NCBI GenBank assembly: GCA_038198775.1
Contig: JBBPZV010000001.1
Location: forward strand, 69,366 to 133,365
DNA: 64,000 bases
DNA from: JACCYJ01 sp038198775
GTDB lineage: Bacteria; Actinomycetota; Actinomycetes; Propionibacteriales; Nocardioidaceae
Reading direction: 5' to 3'
The notes beneath the pieces are model-generated. The model was not told the DNA's origin. It saw only the letters and a list, made by a program, of their open reading frames with translations, and made no database searches. The first letter of the stretch is position 1; every line of letters begins with the position of its first letter. The translations under genes and the position numbers were made by a program. Positions 29,304 to 39,475 of this stretch are shown here, piece after piece.

Positions 29304-29834
29304 ATGTCGATGTCCGCTGCTGAGCGCTCGGATTCCACCGCGGACCCGCCGATCGCCGCGCTGGCCCGCCGGACCGTGCTCCGTGGCGCTGCCGTCGCCG
29401 GCGGTGCCGCAGCGGCGGGCTGGGTGGTGGCGGGCTGCGGGGCGGGGGCGACGACGTCCGCCGCGCCCGGCAAGGGCAACGGCACCCCCTCACCCGCGGC
29501 ACCGCCCGGTAGCAGCGCCACCCCCAGCCCCACCCCAGGTGGGCGAGGCGGTGCCGTGCTGGGGCCGACCGCTCAGGTGCCCGTCGGCAGCGGACACATC
29601 TATCCCAGCGAGCAGGTCGTCGTGACCCAACCCAAGAAGGGGACGTTCAAGGGGTTCGTCGCCATCTGCACCCACGCCGGCTGCCCGCTCTCCTCGGTCA
29701 CCGACACCATCAACTGCATCTGCCACGGCAGCCAGTTCGCCCTCAGGGACGGCTCGGTCGTGACTGGACCCGCCACCCAGCCGCTGGTCGCCAAGCACGT
29801 CCAGGTCCGAGGCTCCGACGTCGTCGTAAGCTGA
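29304..29834 (+). CDS. Tat-exported Rieske [2Fe-2S] lipoprotein
   Basis: Protein of 176 residues. The N-terminus has a twin-arginine motif ARRTVLRG, a hydrophobic Ala-rich stretch and a lipobox-like VAGC, so it is probably exported folded and lipid-anchored. A Pro/Ser/Thr linker of about 35 residues follows. The Rieske domain has CTHAGC and CICHGSQ, including the extra Cys pair that forms the disulfide of high-potential Rieske proteins. A role in membrane electron transfer is likely, but no cytochrome partner is nearby. GAAAGG precedes the ATG at 29304. Confidence 0.87.
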   Translation: MSMSAAERSDSTADPPIAALARRTVLRGAAVAGGAAAAGWVVAGCGAGATTSAAPGKGNGTPSPAAPPGSSATPSPTPGGRGGAVLGPTAQVPVGSGHIYPSEQVVVTQPKKGTFKGFVAICTHAGCPLSSVTDTINCICHGSQFALRDGSVVTGPATQPLVAKHVQVRGSDVVVS

Positions 29835-29877
29835 CCCGCCGACCGCGGCGGAGCCCTCCGGTGTGCCCGGCTGCTCG

Positions 29878-29883
29878 TAGGGT
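29878..29883 (+). promoter_or_regulatory. Minus-10 element of a possibly leaderless uvrC transcript
   Basis: TAGGGT lies six bases before the uvrC GTG (29890), so transcription would begin at or next to the start codon. No minus-35 is recognisable. TAGGGT is also the minus-10 of the rpf promoter at 21602. Confidence 0.35.
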
Positions 29884-29889
29884 TGGGCT

Positions 29890-31905
29890 GTGCCCGACCC
29901 AGCGACCTACCGGCCGGCGCCCGGGGCGGTCCCGGACGCGCCCGGGGTCTATCGCTTCCGCGACGCCACCGGACGGGTGATCTACGTCGGCAAGGCGAAG
30001 TCGCTGCGCGCCCGGCTGTCCTCGTACTTCCAGGACGTCGCCCACCTGCACTCCCGCACCCAGACGATGGTGACGACCGCGGCCAGCGTCGACTGGACGG
30101 TGGTGGCCAACGAGGTCGAGGCGCTGCAACTGGAGTACACCTGGATCAAGCAGTTCGACCCCCGCTTCAACGTGAAGTACCGCGACGACAAGTCCTACCC
30201 CTGGCTGGCGGTCACCGTCCGGGAGGAGTTCCCGACGGTGCTGGTCGGCCGCGGGCCCAAGCGCAAGGGCGTCCGGTACTTCGGTCCCTACAGCCACGCC
30301 TGGGCGATCCGGGAGACCGTGGACCTGCTGTTGCGGGTCTTTCCGATGCGTTCGTGCCGGGCCGGGGTGTTCAAGCGGTCGGCCCAGGTGGGCCGCCCCT
30401 GCCTGCTGGGCTACATCGGCAAGTGCAGTGCGCCCTGCGTGGGCCGGGTCAGCGCGGAGGAGCACCGCGAGATCGTCGACGACTTCTGTGCGTTCCTGGC
30501 CGGGGAGACGTCGACGTACGTACGCCGGCTCGAGCGCGACATGCGGACTGCCTCGAGCGAGCTGGAGTTCGAGCGGGCGGCGCGCATCCGCGACGACTTG
30601 GGAGCACTGCGTCGGGCGATGGAGAAGAACGCCGTCGTGCTGCCCGAGCGAACCGACGTGGACGTGCTGGCGCTTGCCGAGGACCCGCTCGAGGTGGCGG
30701 TGCAGATCTTCTCGGTGCGGAGCGGGCGCATCCGTGGTCAGCGCGGGTGGGTCGCCGACAAGGTCGACGACGCAGGCCCGGGTGACCTCGTCGAGCGGGC
30801 ACTGCTCGAGCTGTACGACGGGCAGGGCCGCGAGGTGATCCCCCCCGAGGTGCTGGTGCCGGCGCTGCCGGAGGACGTGGACGCCCTCACCACCTGGCTC
30901 GAGCGCCGCCGTGGCAGCCGGGTGTCGCTCCGGATCCCGCGCCGGGGCGACAAGCGGTCTTTGCTGGAGACGGTCGGACGCAACGCCGGCCAGGCGCTCG
31001 CCACCCACAAGACCCGGCGGGCAAGTGACCTCACCACCCGGAGCCGGGCCATGGAGGAGGTCCAGCAGGCCCTCGGGCTCGCGGACGCACCACTGCGCAT
31101 CGAGTGTTTCGACGTCTCCAACCTGCAGGGCAGCGAGGTGGTGGCGTCGATGGTGGTCTTCGAGGACGGGTTGCCGCGAAAGAGCGAGTACCGCCGTTTC
31201 GTGATCCGCGGCGTTGACGGTCAAAACGACGCGGCCGCCATGCACGAGACGGTCACCCGCCGGTTCCGCCGGCTGCTGGACGACCGGGCCGCCGACGACC
31301 TGGCCGCAGGGGACGACGGACCGGTGCGGCAGGACCCCGACATCGGTCGGCCGCGCAAGTTCGCGTACGCCCCCGGGCTGGTGGTGGTCGACGGTGGACC
31401 GCCGCAGGTGAGCGCTGCGGCCGCGGCCCTCGACGACCTCGGCATCGAAGACGTGCCGGTCTGCGGGCTCGCCAAGCGGCTAGAGGAGCTGTGGCTTCCC
31501 GCGGACCCCCATCCGGTCATCCTGCCCCGCACCAGCGAAGGCCTCTACCTGTTGCAGCGGGTTCGCGACGAGGCGCATCGGTTCGCGATCGCCCACCATC
31601 GCAGCCGCCGCTCCAAGTCGATGGTGGAGAGCGTCCTCGACGACGTACCGGGTCTCGGCGCGGTCAGGCGCGCCAGCTTGCTCAGGCGCTTCGGGTCGCT
31701 CAAGCGGTTGCGCGCCGCGTCGGTGGAGGAGATCACCACCGTGCCGGGTGTCGGGCGGCGTACCGCCGAAGCCATCGTCGGCGCGCTGGCCGCGGCGCCG
31801 CCGGGGACGGAGGCGGTGAACACCGCGACCGGTGAGCTGCTCGGGAAGGACCCGGACGCTTCGCTGCCGCCGTCGGCGCCGGCTGGCACCAGGGCCACGG
31901 CGTGA
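29890..31905 (+). CDS. uvrC: Excinuclease ABC subunit C
   Basis: Dual-incision nuclease of nucleotide excision repair, 671 residues. The N-terminal GIY-YIG domain shows GVYRFRD and VIYVGKAKSLRARL. The UVR motif that binds UvrB is in RTASSELEFERAARIRDDL near residue 220. The central RNase H-like domain includes IECFDVSNLQGSEVVASMVV, and tandem helix-hairpin-helix motifs (VPGLGAVRRASLL, VPGVGRRTAEAI) close the protein. Its stop overlaps the rapZ GTG, starting the classical uvrC-rapZ-yvcK-whiA unit. Confidence 0.97.
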   Translation: MPDPATYRPAPGAVPDAPGVYRFRDATGRVIYVGKAKSLRARLSSYFQDVAHLHSRTQTMVTTAASVDWTVVANEVEALQLEYTWIKQFDPRFNVKYRDDKSYPWLAVTVREEFPTVLVGRGPKRKGVRYFGPYSHAWAIRETVDLLLRVFPMRSCRAGVFKRSAQVGRPCLLGYIGKCSAPCVGRVSAEEHREIVDDFCAFLAGETSTYVRRLERDMRTASSELEFERAARIRDDLGALRRAMEKNAVVLPERTDVDVLALAEDPLEVAVQIFSVRSGRIRGQRGWVADKVDDAGPGDLVERALLELYDGQGREVIPPEVLVPALPEDVDALTTWLERRRGSRVSLRIPRRGDKRSLLETVGRNAGQALATHKTRRASDLTTRSRAMEEVQQALGLADAPLRIECFDVSNLQGSEVVASMVVFEDGLPRKSEYRRFVIRGVDGQNDAAAMHETVTRRFRRLLDDRAADDLAAGDDGPVRQDPDIGRPRKFAYAPGLVVVDGGPPQVSAAAAALDDLGIEDVPVCGLAKRLEELWLPADPHPVILPRTSEGLYLLQRVRDEAHRFAIAHHRSRRSKSMVESVLDDVPGLGAVRRASLLRRFGSLKRLRAASVEEITTVPGVGRRTAEAIVGALAAAPPGTEAVNTATGELLGKDPDASLPPSAPAGTRATA

Positions 31906-32804
31906 GGTCGGACCCGGAACCGGCGACGGCGCGGGAGCCCGCACCGGTTCGCGAGCTGGTCGTCGTGACCGGCATGACCGGTGCCGGACGCAGTACCGCC
32001 GCCAAGGCGTTGGAGGACCTCGGCTGGTTCGTCGTCGACAACCTTCCGCCGCAGCTACTCGGCTCCGTAGTGCGCCTGGTCGGCAGGGCCGGCTCCGAGG
32101 AGACGCGGCTGGCTGTGGTGGTGGACGCCCGGTCCCGGTGGTTCTTCACCGAGCTCACCGGCGCTTTGGACCAGCTTCGCAGCTCGGGGCTGCAGACGTC
32201 GGTGCTGTTCTTGGAGGCCTCCGACGACGTGCTCGTCCGCCGGCAGGAGGCAGCCCGCCGCCCCCACCCGTTGCAGCAGGGCGGACGGCTCCTCGATGGG
32301 ATCCGCGAGGAGCGGGAGGTGCTCGCCTCCCTGCGAGGCGATGCCGACGTGCTCATCGACACCACCAGCATCAACGTGCACCAGCTGGGCGCCAAGATCG
32401 CGACCGCGTTCGGGGACCCCAGCAGCCGAACCCTGCGCACCACGGTCGTTTCGTTCGGCTTCAAGTACGGCATCCCGGTCGACGCCGACATGGTCGCGGA
32501 CATGCGCTTCCTCCCCAACCCGTTCTGGGTCCGGGAGCTGCGACCGCTCACCGGGCTCGACGAGTCGGTGCGCAGGTACGTCCGCGAGCAGCCCGATGCG
32601 ATCGCGTTCCTCGACGGCTACGAGCAGCTGGTGCGAACGCTGACCGACGGCTTCGTCCGCGAGGGCAAGCGCTTCGTGACGATCGCGATCGGGTGCACCG
32701 GAGGCAAGCACCGCAGCGTCACGATGGCGGAGGCGTTGGGGGAGCGGCTGCGTCGGCATGGCGTGGCGACGCTCGTCATGCACCGGGACCTGGGTCGCGA
32801 ATGA
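31902..32804 (+). CDS. rapZ: RNase adapter / nucleotide-binding protein RapZ
   Basis: P-loop protein of 300 residues (YvcJ/RapZ). Walker A is GMTGAGRST near residue 24, with Arg in place of the usual Lys, as is common in this actinobacterial family. The C-terminal domain has VVSFGFKYGIPVDADMV and GCTGGKHRSV, the RapZ hallmark. In E. coli the protein guides RNase E to GlmY/GlmZ RNAs; in actinobacteria its task is not settled. The GTG overlaps the uvrC stop and its own stop overlaps the next ATG. Confidence 0.95.
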   Translation: MRSDPEPATAREPAPVRELVVVTGMTGAGRSTAAKALEDLGWFVVDNLPPQLLGSVVRLVGRAGSEETRLAVVVDARSRWFFTELTGALDQLRSSGLQTSVLFLEASDDVLVRRQEAARRPHPLQQGGRLLDGIREEREVLASLRGDADVLIDTTSINVHQLGAKIATAFGDPSSRTLRTTVVSFGFKYGIPVDADMVADMRFLPNPFWVRELRPLTGLDESVRRYVREQPDAIAFLDGYEQLVRTLTDGFVREGKRFVTIAIGCTGGKHRSVTMAEALGERLRRHGVATLVMHRDLGRE

Positions 32805-33745
32805 CGGGCGCGGCGGCTACCCGCGCCGTGGCTTTGGGCGGCGGTCACGGGCTGGCGGTGTCATTGGCGGCCTTGCGCCGCCTGACCGAGCACCTCACCG
32901 CGGTCGTCACCGTCGCGGACAACGGGGGGTCTTCGGGGCGGCTGCGGGGCGAGCTCGGCGTGCTGCCGCCCGGCGACCTGAGGCAGGCGCTAGCCGCCTT
33001 GTGCGGCGACGACGAGTGGGGTCGCACCTGGGCCCGGGTGCTGCAGCACCGCTTCACCAGTTCCGGGCCGCTGCACGACCATGCTGTGGGCAACCTGCTG
33101 ATCGTCGCGCTGTGGCAGCTGCTGGATGAACCGGTGGCCGGACTGGACTGGGTGGCGAGGCTGCTGGGGGCCCGCGGCCGGGTGCTCCCGATGAGCGCCG
33201 TTCCGCTCGACATCACCGCGCAGGTCCGGGCGCGGGGCAGCGGGGACCGCCTGCGGGAGGTGCGTGGCCAGGTGGAGGTGGCGACCACCTCCGGCGCGGT
33301 CGTCGACGTCGCGCTGGAGCCCGCCGACCCGCCGGCCTGCCCCGAGGCCGTCGCGGCGGTCGAGGCCGCCGACTGGGTGCTGCTAGGGCCAGGATCGTGG
33401 TTCACCAGCGTGATACCGCACCTGCTGGTGCCGGACCTGTTCACCGCTCTGCACACCACCGCCGCATCCCGGCTGGTGGTGCTCAACCTCACACCGCAGC
33501 CGGGGGAGACCGCCGGCCTCTCACCCGGCGCGCACCTGGACGCGCTGGCCCGACACGCGCCCCGGTTGCGCCTCGACGTGGTCCTGGCCGACCGCACCCA
33601 CGTCGAGGACATCCCGGCACTGCGAGCGACCGTCCGATCGCTGGGCGCCGAGCTGGTCGTCGCCGACATCGCGGCCGCCGACGGGTCGCCTCGTCACGAC
33701 CCGGCACGGCTTGCGGCGGCCTACGCGCAGGTCATGGACCGCTGA
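32801..33745 (+). CDS. YvcK/CofD-like uridine diphosphate-binding protein
   Basis: Protein of 314 residues of the gluconeogenesis-factor (YvcK/CofD-like) group. ALGGGHGLAVSLAALR and VADNGGSSGRLR are the nucleotide-binding motifs; LGPGSWFTSVIPHLLV is also typical. YvcK homologues bind UDP-sugars and link central carbon metabolism to cell-wall synthesis. The ATG at 32801 overlaps the rapZ stop (ATGA). The last step of coenzyme F420 synthesis (CofD) is a less likely function in this operon context. Confidence 0.92.
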   Translation: MTGAAATRAVALGGGHGLAVSLAALRRLTEHLTAVVTVADNGGSSGRLRGELGVLPPGDLRQALAALCGDDEWGRTWARVLQHRFTSSGPLHDHAVGNLLIVALWQLLDEPVAGLDWVARLLGARGRVLPMSAVPLDITAQVRARGSGDRLREVRGQVEVATTSGAVVDVALEPADPPACPEAVAAVEAADWVLLGPGSWFTSVIPHLLVPDLFTALHTTAASRLVVLNLTPQPGETAGLSPGAHLDALARHAPRLRLDVVLADRTHVEDIPALRATVRSLGAELVVADIAAADGSPRHDPARLAAAYAQVMDR

Positions 33746-33784
33746 GGTCGCAGCGGCCTGGGCCGGGCATAGAGTGTCGCGGTC

Positions 33785-33801
33785 GGCCACCTCTGGTGGC
33801 C
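33785..33801 (+). other. Hairpin in the whiA leader
   Basis: GGCCACC-TCT-GGTGGCC is a perfect 7-bp stem just downstream of a minus-10-like TAGAGT at 33770. Two direct repeats ATCCGAC follow at 33810 and 33830, immediately before the whiA start. It could end yvcK transcripts or act in the whiA leader; the sequence does not decide. Confidence 0.4.
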
Positions 33802-33838
33802 CGATCCGCATCCGACGAAACGTGGCAGGATCCGACAA

Positions 33839-34825
33839 ATGGCCATGACGGCACAGGTCAAAGCTGAACTCGCAGCCATTCCCGTCACCAAGTCCTGCTG
33901 CCGCAAGGCGGAGGTCTCGACGATGCTGCGCTTCGCCGGGGGCCTGCACATCGCCGGTGGCCGGATCGTCGTGGAGGCCGAGCTCGACACCGGTGCGGCG
34001 GCACGCAGGCTGCGCCGGGACCTGTCCGAGGTGTACGGGCAAGACAGCGAGGTGTCCTTGGTCTCGGGAAACGGCCTCAAGGCGGGCAAGCGTTTCGTGG
34101 TACGCGTCGTCAGGGACGGCGAGGCGCTGGCGCGCCAGACCGGGCTGATCGACGGGCGTGGCCGGCCCGTCCGCGGGCTGCCACCACAGGTGGTGTCGGG
34201 AGCGGCGTGTGACTCCGTCGCGGCCTGGCGCGGTGCCTTCTTGGCGCACGGGTCGCTGACCGAGCCCGGCCGGTCCTCGGCCCTCGAGGTCACCTGCCCC
34301 GGCCCGGAAGCGGCGCTGGCGCTGGTGGGCGCCGCCAGGCGGCTGACGATTTCCGCCAAGGCGCGCGAGGTCCGCGGCGTGGACCGGGTCGTGATCCGAG
34401 ACGGTGAGGCCATCGGCGTGCTGCTGACCAGGCTGGGTGCGCACGAGTCGCTGATGGCCTGGGAGGAACGCCGGATGCGGCGGGAGGTCCGGGCCACCGC
34501 CAACCGGTTGGCGAACTTCGACGACGCCAACCTGCGCCGATCGGCCCGGGCCGCTGTGGCGGCCGGTGTCCGGGTGGAGCGGGCGCTGGAGATTCTGGGC
34601 GACGACGTGCCCGAGCACCTGCGCATGGCCGGCGAGCTGCGGGTGGAGCACAAGCAGGCGAGCCTCGAGGAGCTCGGTCACCTGCACGACCCGCCGTTGA
34701 CCAAGGACGCCATCGCGGGCCGCATTCGCCGGTTGCTGGCGATGGCCGACAAGCGGGCGGCCGACCTCGGGGTCCCAGACACCGAGGCGAACCTGACGCC
34801 GGAGATGCTCGCGGAGAGCGGCTGA
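33839..34825 (+). CDS. whiA: Sporulation/division transcription factor WhiA
   Basis: DNA-binding regulator of 328 residues. It starts MAMTAQVKAELAAIPVT, matching other WhiA starts, which favours the ATG at 33839 over the one six bases later. The N-terminal two thirds fit the LAGLIDADG homing-endonuclease-like fold (SCCRKAEVSTMLRFAGG), without catalytic function. The C-terminal helix-turn-helix is around residues 270-310 (LRVEHKQASLEELGHL). In streptomycetes WhiA with WhiB controls sporulation septation; the gene is nevertheless conserved in non-sporulating relatives. It follows yvcK, the canonical order. Confidence 0.96.
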   Translation: MAMTAQVKAELAAIPVTKSCCRKAEVSTMLRFAGGLHIAGGRIVVEAELDTGAAARRLRRDLSEVYGQDSEVSLVSGNGLKAGKRFVVRVVRDGEALARQTGLIDGRGRPVRGLPPQVVSGAACDSVAAWRGAFLAHGSLTEPGRSSALEVTCPGPEAALALVGAARRLTISAKAREVRGVDRVVIRDGEAIGVLLTRLGAHESLMAWEERRMRREVRATANRLANFDDANLRRSARAAVAAGVRVERALEILGDDVPEHLRMAGELRVEHKQASLEELGHLHDPPLTKDAIAGRIRRLLAMADKRAADLGVPDTEANLTPEMLAESG

Positions 34826-34826
34826 G

Positions 34827-35519
34827 ATGGGCCACCCCGCGGACCTCGACCGCTGGACGGAGGTGGACGGATACATCGAGACCGTGGTGCTGGCGCCCGA
34901 CCCGGTGCTCGAGGAGTCACAGGCCGCCAGCCGTCGCGCCGAGCTGCCCGAGATTGCCGTCTCGCCGGCACAGGGTGCGTTGTTGCACCTGCTGGCGAGG
35001 ACGCGGGGAGCCCGGCGAATCCTCGAGATCGGCACGCTGGGCGGCTACAGCACCATCTGGCTCGGCCGGGCCCTGCCGCCCGACGGCTCCTTGGTGACGA
35101 TCGAAGCCGACGCTCGCCATGCCGAGGTTGCCGAGGCGAACATCGCCCGGGCCGGACTCGAGGGCATCGTGGACATCCGGGTGGGCCGGGCGCTCGACGT
35201 GCTTCCCGGGCTGGCCGCCGACGGTGCCGAGTTCGACCTCGTCTTCATCGACGCGGACAAACCAAGCAACGCCGACTACTTCGGCTGGGCGTTGCGCCTG
35301 ACCCTTCCCGGCAGCCTCATCGTCGTCGACAACGTCGTCCGTGACGGGACCGTCGTGGACGCCGACTCCAGCGACGATCGGGTGACGGGGTCCCGGCGGG
35401 TGCTGGAGACGATCGGCGCCGATCCGAGCGTCACGGCGACGGTGGTGCAGACCGTCGGGCGCAAGGGCTACGACGGCTTCGCGGTCGCCGTCGTCGAGGA
35501 CCACCGCCCCGGACGGTAG
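34827..35519 (+). CDS. SAM-dependent O-methyltransferase (family 3)
   Basis: Class I methyltransferase of 230 residues, of the catechol/caffeoyl-CoA O-methyltransferase group. The SAM-binding motif is LEIGTLGGYSTIWLG near residue 72. The metal-binding acidic motif is DLVFIDADK followed by DNVVRDG, a layout that holds Mg2+ or Ca2+ and orients a catechol-like substrate. The ATG lies one base after the whiA stop, so it is probably cotranscribed, an insertion in the usual whiA-gap order. The substrate is unknown. Confidence 0.88.
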   Translation: MGHPADLDRWTEVDGYIETVVLAPDPVLEESQAASRRAELPEIAVSPAQGALLHLLARTRGARRILEIGTLGGYSTIWLGRALPPDGSLVTIEADARHAEVAEANIARAGLEGIVDIRVGRALDVLPGLAADGAEFDLVFIDADKPSNADYFGWALRLTLPGSLIVVDNVVRDGTVVDADSSDDRVTGSRRVLETIGADPSVTATVVQTVGRKGYDGFAVAVVEDHRPGR

Positions 35520-35581
35520 GGTCGTCGACCAAAGCCTGGCCATCCGGCCCGAAGTCGTGGACACCGAAGGAGCCACCGCTC

Positions 35582-36583
<1,002 letters not shown>

Positions 36584-36632
36584 GCGGCGGCGTGCCAGCG
36601 CGGTCTCGGCGCCGGTCCGGTCACCGGGCAGG

Positions 36633-37835
36633 GTGAGGGCGGGCGTGCGCACCATCGGCGACCTGGGGGAGCTGCGGGGACGGCGAGTCCTGGTGCGCAG
36701 CGACCTCAACGTGCCCCTGGACGGCCGCTCGATCAGCGATGACGGCCGGATCAGGGCCAGCGTGCCGACGCTGCAGGAGCTGCGGGGGCGGGGCGCCCGG
36801 GTGGTGGTAGCAGCCCACCTCGGTCGGCCCAAGGGCCGGGTCGACCCGGCGTACAGCCTGGCTCCCGTCGCCACCCGCCTCGGGCAGCTGATCGCGGCGG
36901 AGGTTCCGCTGGCGACCGACACGGTGGGCGAGTCCGCGCAGCGCACTGTGGCGGAGCTGGGGCCAGGGGACGTGGCCATGGTGGAGAACGTCCGGTTCGA
37001 ACCCGGGGAGACCAGCAAGGACAACGCCGAACGGGGGCGGTTCGCCGACCGGCTCGCTGGGCTCGCCGACGCCTTCGTCTGCGACGGTTTCGCAGTGATG
37101 CACCGCAAGCAGGCCAGCGTCTACGACATCGCGCATCGGCTGCCGGCCGCCGCCGGTGCGCTGGTCCTGGCCGAGGTGGACGTGCTGCGGCGCCTCACGA
37201 CCGACCCGCCCCGGCCTTACGTCGTCGTGCTTGGCGGCTCCAAGGTTTCCGACAAGCTGGGCGTCATCGCCAGCCTGCTGGAGCAGGCGGACACCCTGCT
37301 GATCGGGGGCGGGATGATGTTCACGTTCCTCGCCGCGCAGGGTCGCCGGGTGGGCCGCAGCCTGCTGGAACGTGACCAGCTCGAGGCCGTCGGGCGCTAC
37401 CTCGAGCGGGCCGGGCGAAACGTCGCCCGGCTCTTGCTGCCCGTCGACGTCGTCGTGGCGCCCGAGGTGTCGGCAGTGGTCGAACACAGTGTGGTGCCGG
37501 TCGGCCAGATCCCCGACGACCAGGTGGGCCTCGACATCGGACCGGCCTCGGCGGAGGCGTTCGCCGCGGTGATCCGCGGCGCGGCGACGGTCTTCTGGAA
37601 CGGCCCGATGGGGGTCTTCGAGCTGCCGCCGTACGCGGCCGGCACCCGAGCGGTCGCCGCGGCCCTCACCCACGTCGACGGGCTCTCGGTGGTCGGCGGT
37701 GGCGACTCCGCGGCCGCCATCCGAGCGCTCGGCTTCTCCGACGACGAGTTCGGCCACATCTCGACCGGCGGGGGTGCCAGCCTGGAGTACCTCGAAGGCA
37801 GGACGCTTCCCGGCCTCGCCGCTCTCGCCGACTGA
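36633..37835 (+). CDS. pgk: Phosphoglycerate kinase
   Basis: Transfers phosphate from 1,3-bisphosphoglycerate to ADP; 400 residues. The family signature RRVLVRSDLNVPLDG is near residue 16, substrate-binding HLGRPKG follows, and the nucleotide region shows VVLGGSKVSDKLG and GGGDSAAAI with HISTGGGASLE at the end. A GTG four codons downstream (VRTIGDLG) is an alternative start. It lies 49 bp after gap and 23 bp before tpiA, in one operon. Confidence 0.97.
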   Translation: MRAGVRTIGDLGELRGRRVLVRSDLNVPLDGRSISDDGRIRASVPTLQELRGRGARVVVAAHLGRPKGRVDPAYSLAPVATRLGQLIAAEVPLATDTVGESAQRTVAELGPGDVAMVENVRFEPGETSKDNAERGRFADRLAGLADAFVCDGFAVMHRKQASVYDIAHRLPAAAGALVLAEVDVLRRLTTDPPRPYVVVLGGSKVSDKLGVIASLLEQADTLLIGGGMMFTFLAAQGRRVGRSLLERDQLEAVGRYLERAGRNVARLLLPVDVVVAPEVSAVVEHSVVPVGQIPDDQVGLDIGPASAEAFAAVIRGAATVFWNGPMGVFELPPYAAGTRAVAAALTHVDGLSVVGGGDSAAAIRALGFSDDEFGHISTGGGASLEYLEGRTLPGLAALAD

Positions 37836-37858
37836 CCCGCAACCCGCCGGAGGCTCCC

Positions 37859-38653
37859 ATGCCAGCTTCACGCACCCCGCTCATGGCCGGCAACTGGAAG
37901 AGCAACCTGAACCACCAGGAGGCGGTGGTGCTGGTGCAGCAGCTGGCGTGGGGGCTGGTGGACAAGAAGTACGACTTCACCCGTTGTGAGGTGGTCGTGC
38001 TGCCGCCCTTCGTAGACCTGCGCAGCGTGCAGACCGTCGTGGACGGTGACCGGCTCGGACTGCGCTACGGCGCCCAGGATGTGTCAGCGCACGACGGGGG
38101 TGCCTACACCGGAGAGGTGTCGGCGGCGATGCTTGCGAAGCTCGGCTGCTCGTACGTCGTCGTCGGCCACTCCGAGCGGCGCGAGCATCACGGCGAGGAC
38201 GACGAGACCGTCAACGCAAAGGCACGGCGGGTGCTCGCCGCCGGCATGACGCCTATCGTCTGCGTCGGGGAGGGACTGCCGGTGCGGCAGGCGGGCGAGC
38301 AGGTGGCGTACACCGTCGGCCAGGTCGAGGCGTCGCTGACCGGGCTGAGCGCCGCCGCGGCGGCCGGCCTGGTTGTCGCCTACGAGCCGGTCTGGGCGAT
38401 CGGCACCGGGGAGGTCGCCACCCCGGAGGACGCCCAGCAGGTGTGCGCCGCGATACGCGCGAGCGTGGGCAAGCGCTGGTCTGTCGAAACGGCAGGCTCG
38501 CTGCGTATCCTGTACGGAGGTTCGGTCAAGGCGGCCAACATCGCCGGCATCATGGCGCAGCCCGATGTCGACGGCGCACTGGTCGGCGGCGCCAGCCTGC
38601 AGGCGGACGAGTTCGGTGCGATCTGCCGCTACTACGACATGCCGGTGATCTGA
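37859..38653 (+). CDS. tpiA: Triosephosphate isomerase
   Basis: Interconverts dihydroxyacetone phosphate and glyceraldehyde 3-phosphate. It has 264 residues with all catalytic groups: Lys in GNWKSNLN, His in VVGHSERR, and Glu in AYEPVWAIGTG. The phosphate-gripping loop 6 (WAIGTGEVATPE) and the C-terminal LYGGSVK are present. CGGAGG precedes the ATG. It is third in the glycolytic operon. Confidence 0.97.
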   Translation: MPASRTPLMAGNWKSNLNHQEAVVLVQQLAWGLVDKKYDFTRCEVVVLPPFVDLRSVQTVVDGDRLGLRYGAQDVSAHDGGAYTGEVSAAMLAKLGCSYVVVGHSERREHHGEDDETVNAKARRVLAAGMTPIVCVGEGLPVRQAGEQVAYTVGQVEASLTGLSAAAAAGLVVAYEPVWAIGTGEVATPEDAQQVCAAIRASVGKRWSVETAGSLRILYGGSVKAANIAGIMAQPDVDGALVGGASLQADEFGAICRYYDMPVI

Positions 38654-38688
38654 CCGGTCCCGACGAGCAGCAAAGGTCCTGACGCCGC

Positions 38689-38925
38689 GTGGTCCTCGCG
38701 TTCTCGATCCTGTCGATCCTGGCCAGCGCCCTGATGATCTTGCTGGTGCTGTTGCACAAGGGCCGCGGCGGTGGCCTCTCCGACATGTTCGGAGGCGGGG
38801 TGTCCACCGGCCTCGGTGGCTCGTCGGTGGCCGAGCGCAACCTGGACCGGATCACCGTGGGTATCGGAACCGTGTGGCTGCTGAGCGTCATCGCGCTCGG
38901 CCTGCTGTTGAAGGCGGGAGTCTGA
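38689..38925 (+). CDS. secG: Preprotein translocase subunit SecG
   Basis: Small inner-membrane subunit of the SecYEG channel, 78 residues. Two transmembrane helices (residues about 1-22 and 54-76) flank the conserved cytosolic loop LLHKGRGGGLSDMFGGGV. The GTG at 38689 gives the canonical N-terminus VLAFSILSIL. The position after tpiA and before rbpA is the usual actinobacterial arrangement. Confidence 0.93.
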   Translation: MVLAFSILSILASALMILLVLLHKGRGGGLSDMFGGGVSTGLGGSSVAERNLDRITVGIGTVWLLSVIALGLLLKAGV

Positions 38926-38999
38926 CCCCTGCGGGGACGTCTAGACTGTGCTGTCGCTCGCGTGGTGCTCAAGCGGCTGAGCCGAGGAAGGGAAGCAGC

Positions 39000-39356
39000 G
39001 TGGCTGGTGGCAGTGCCATCCGAGGCAGCCGGGTCGGCGCCGGGCCCATGGGGGAGGCCGAGCGCGGCGAGGCTGCACCCCGTCGCCTGGTGTCGTACTT
39101 TTGCTCGCACGGGCACGAGACCCGCCCCAGCTTCGCGGCGGAGGCGCAGGTCCCCGAGCAATGGGAGTGCCCACGCTGTGGGCTCCCGGCCAGCCGAGAC
39201 GCGGAGAACCCACCGCCGCCGCCCAAGGTCGAGCCGTACAAGACCCACCTGGCCTATGTGAAGGAGCGCCGCTCCGACGCCGAGGCGGCCGAGATCCTCG
39301 AAGAGGCCCTGCAGACGCTGCGGGACCGTCGCAAGCGCGGCGACGTCATCTTCTGA
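39000..39356 (+). CDS. rbpA: RNA polymerase-binding protein RbpA
   Basis: Actinobacteria-specific transcription activator that binds RNA polymerase and the principal sigma factor; 118 residues. The GTG at 39000 follows GAAGGGAAG and gives the conserved start AGGSAIRGSRVGAGPMGE. The core domain has the cysteines of YFCSHGHE and WECPRCGLPA. The sigma-interacting C-terminus includes KTHLAYVKERRSD. Element R3 begins 10 bases after its stop. Regulation by a stress sigma factor, known in streptomycetes, is not evident here. Confidence 0.95.
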   Translation: MAGGSAIRGSRVGAGPMGEAERGEAAPRRLVSYFCSHGHETRPSFAAEAQVPEQWECPRCGLPASRDAENPPPPPKVEPYKTHLAYVKERRSDAEAAEILEEALQTLRDRRKRGDVIF

Positions 39357-39365
39357 CTGCGGCTT

Positions 39366-39450
39366 GCCGCTATCCCATGTTCACATGGGATAGCAACACT
39401 CCCAACGGCGCGCATCCTGTTTGGAGTGACGCTGCGCCATGGGAAGTACG
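39366..39450 (+). repeat. Structured intergenic element, copy R3
   Basis: Stem I is perfect over 12 bp: GCTATCCCATGT (39369-39380) and ACATGGGATAGC (39383-39394); using only nine pairs leaves the loop TGTTCACA, matching R1 and R2. Stem II pairs CACTCC (39397-39402) with GGAGTG (39423-39428), extended by AA/TT past a bulged C. The tail GCCATGGGAAGTACG is shared. It lies between convergent rbpA and pgl, so a bidirectional terminator function is possible. Confidence 0.82.
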
Positions 39451-39475
39451 TCGGCGCGCGCGCACGCCGACCCGC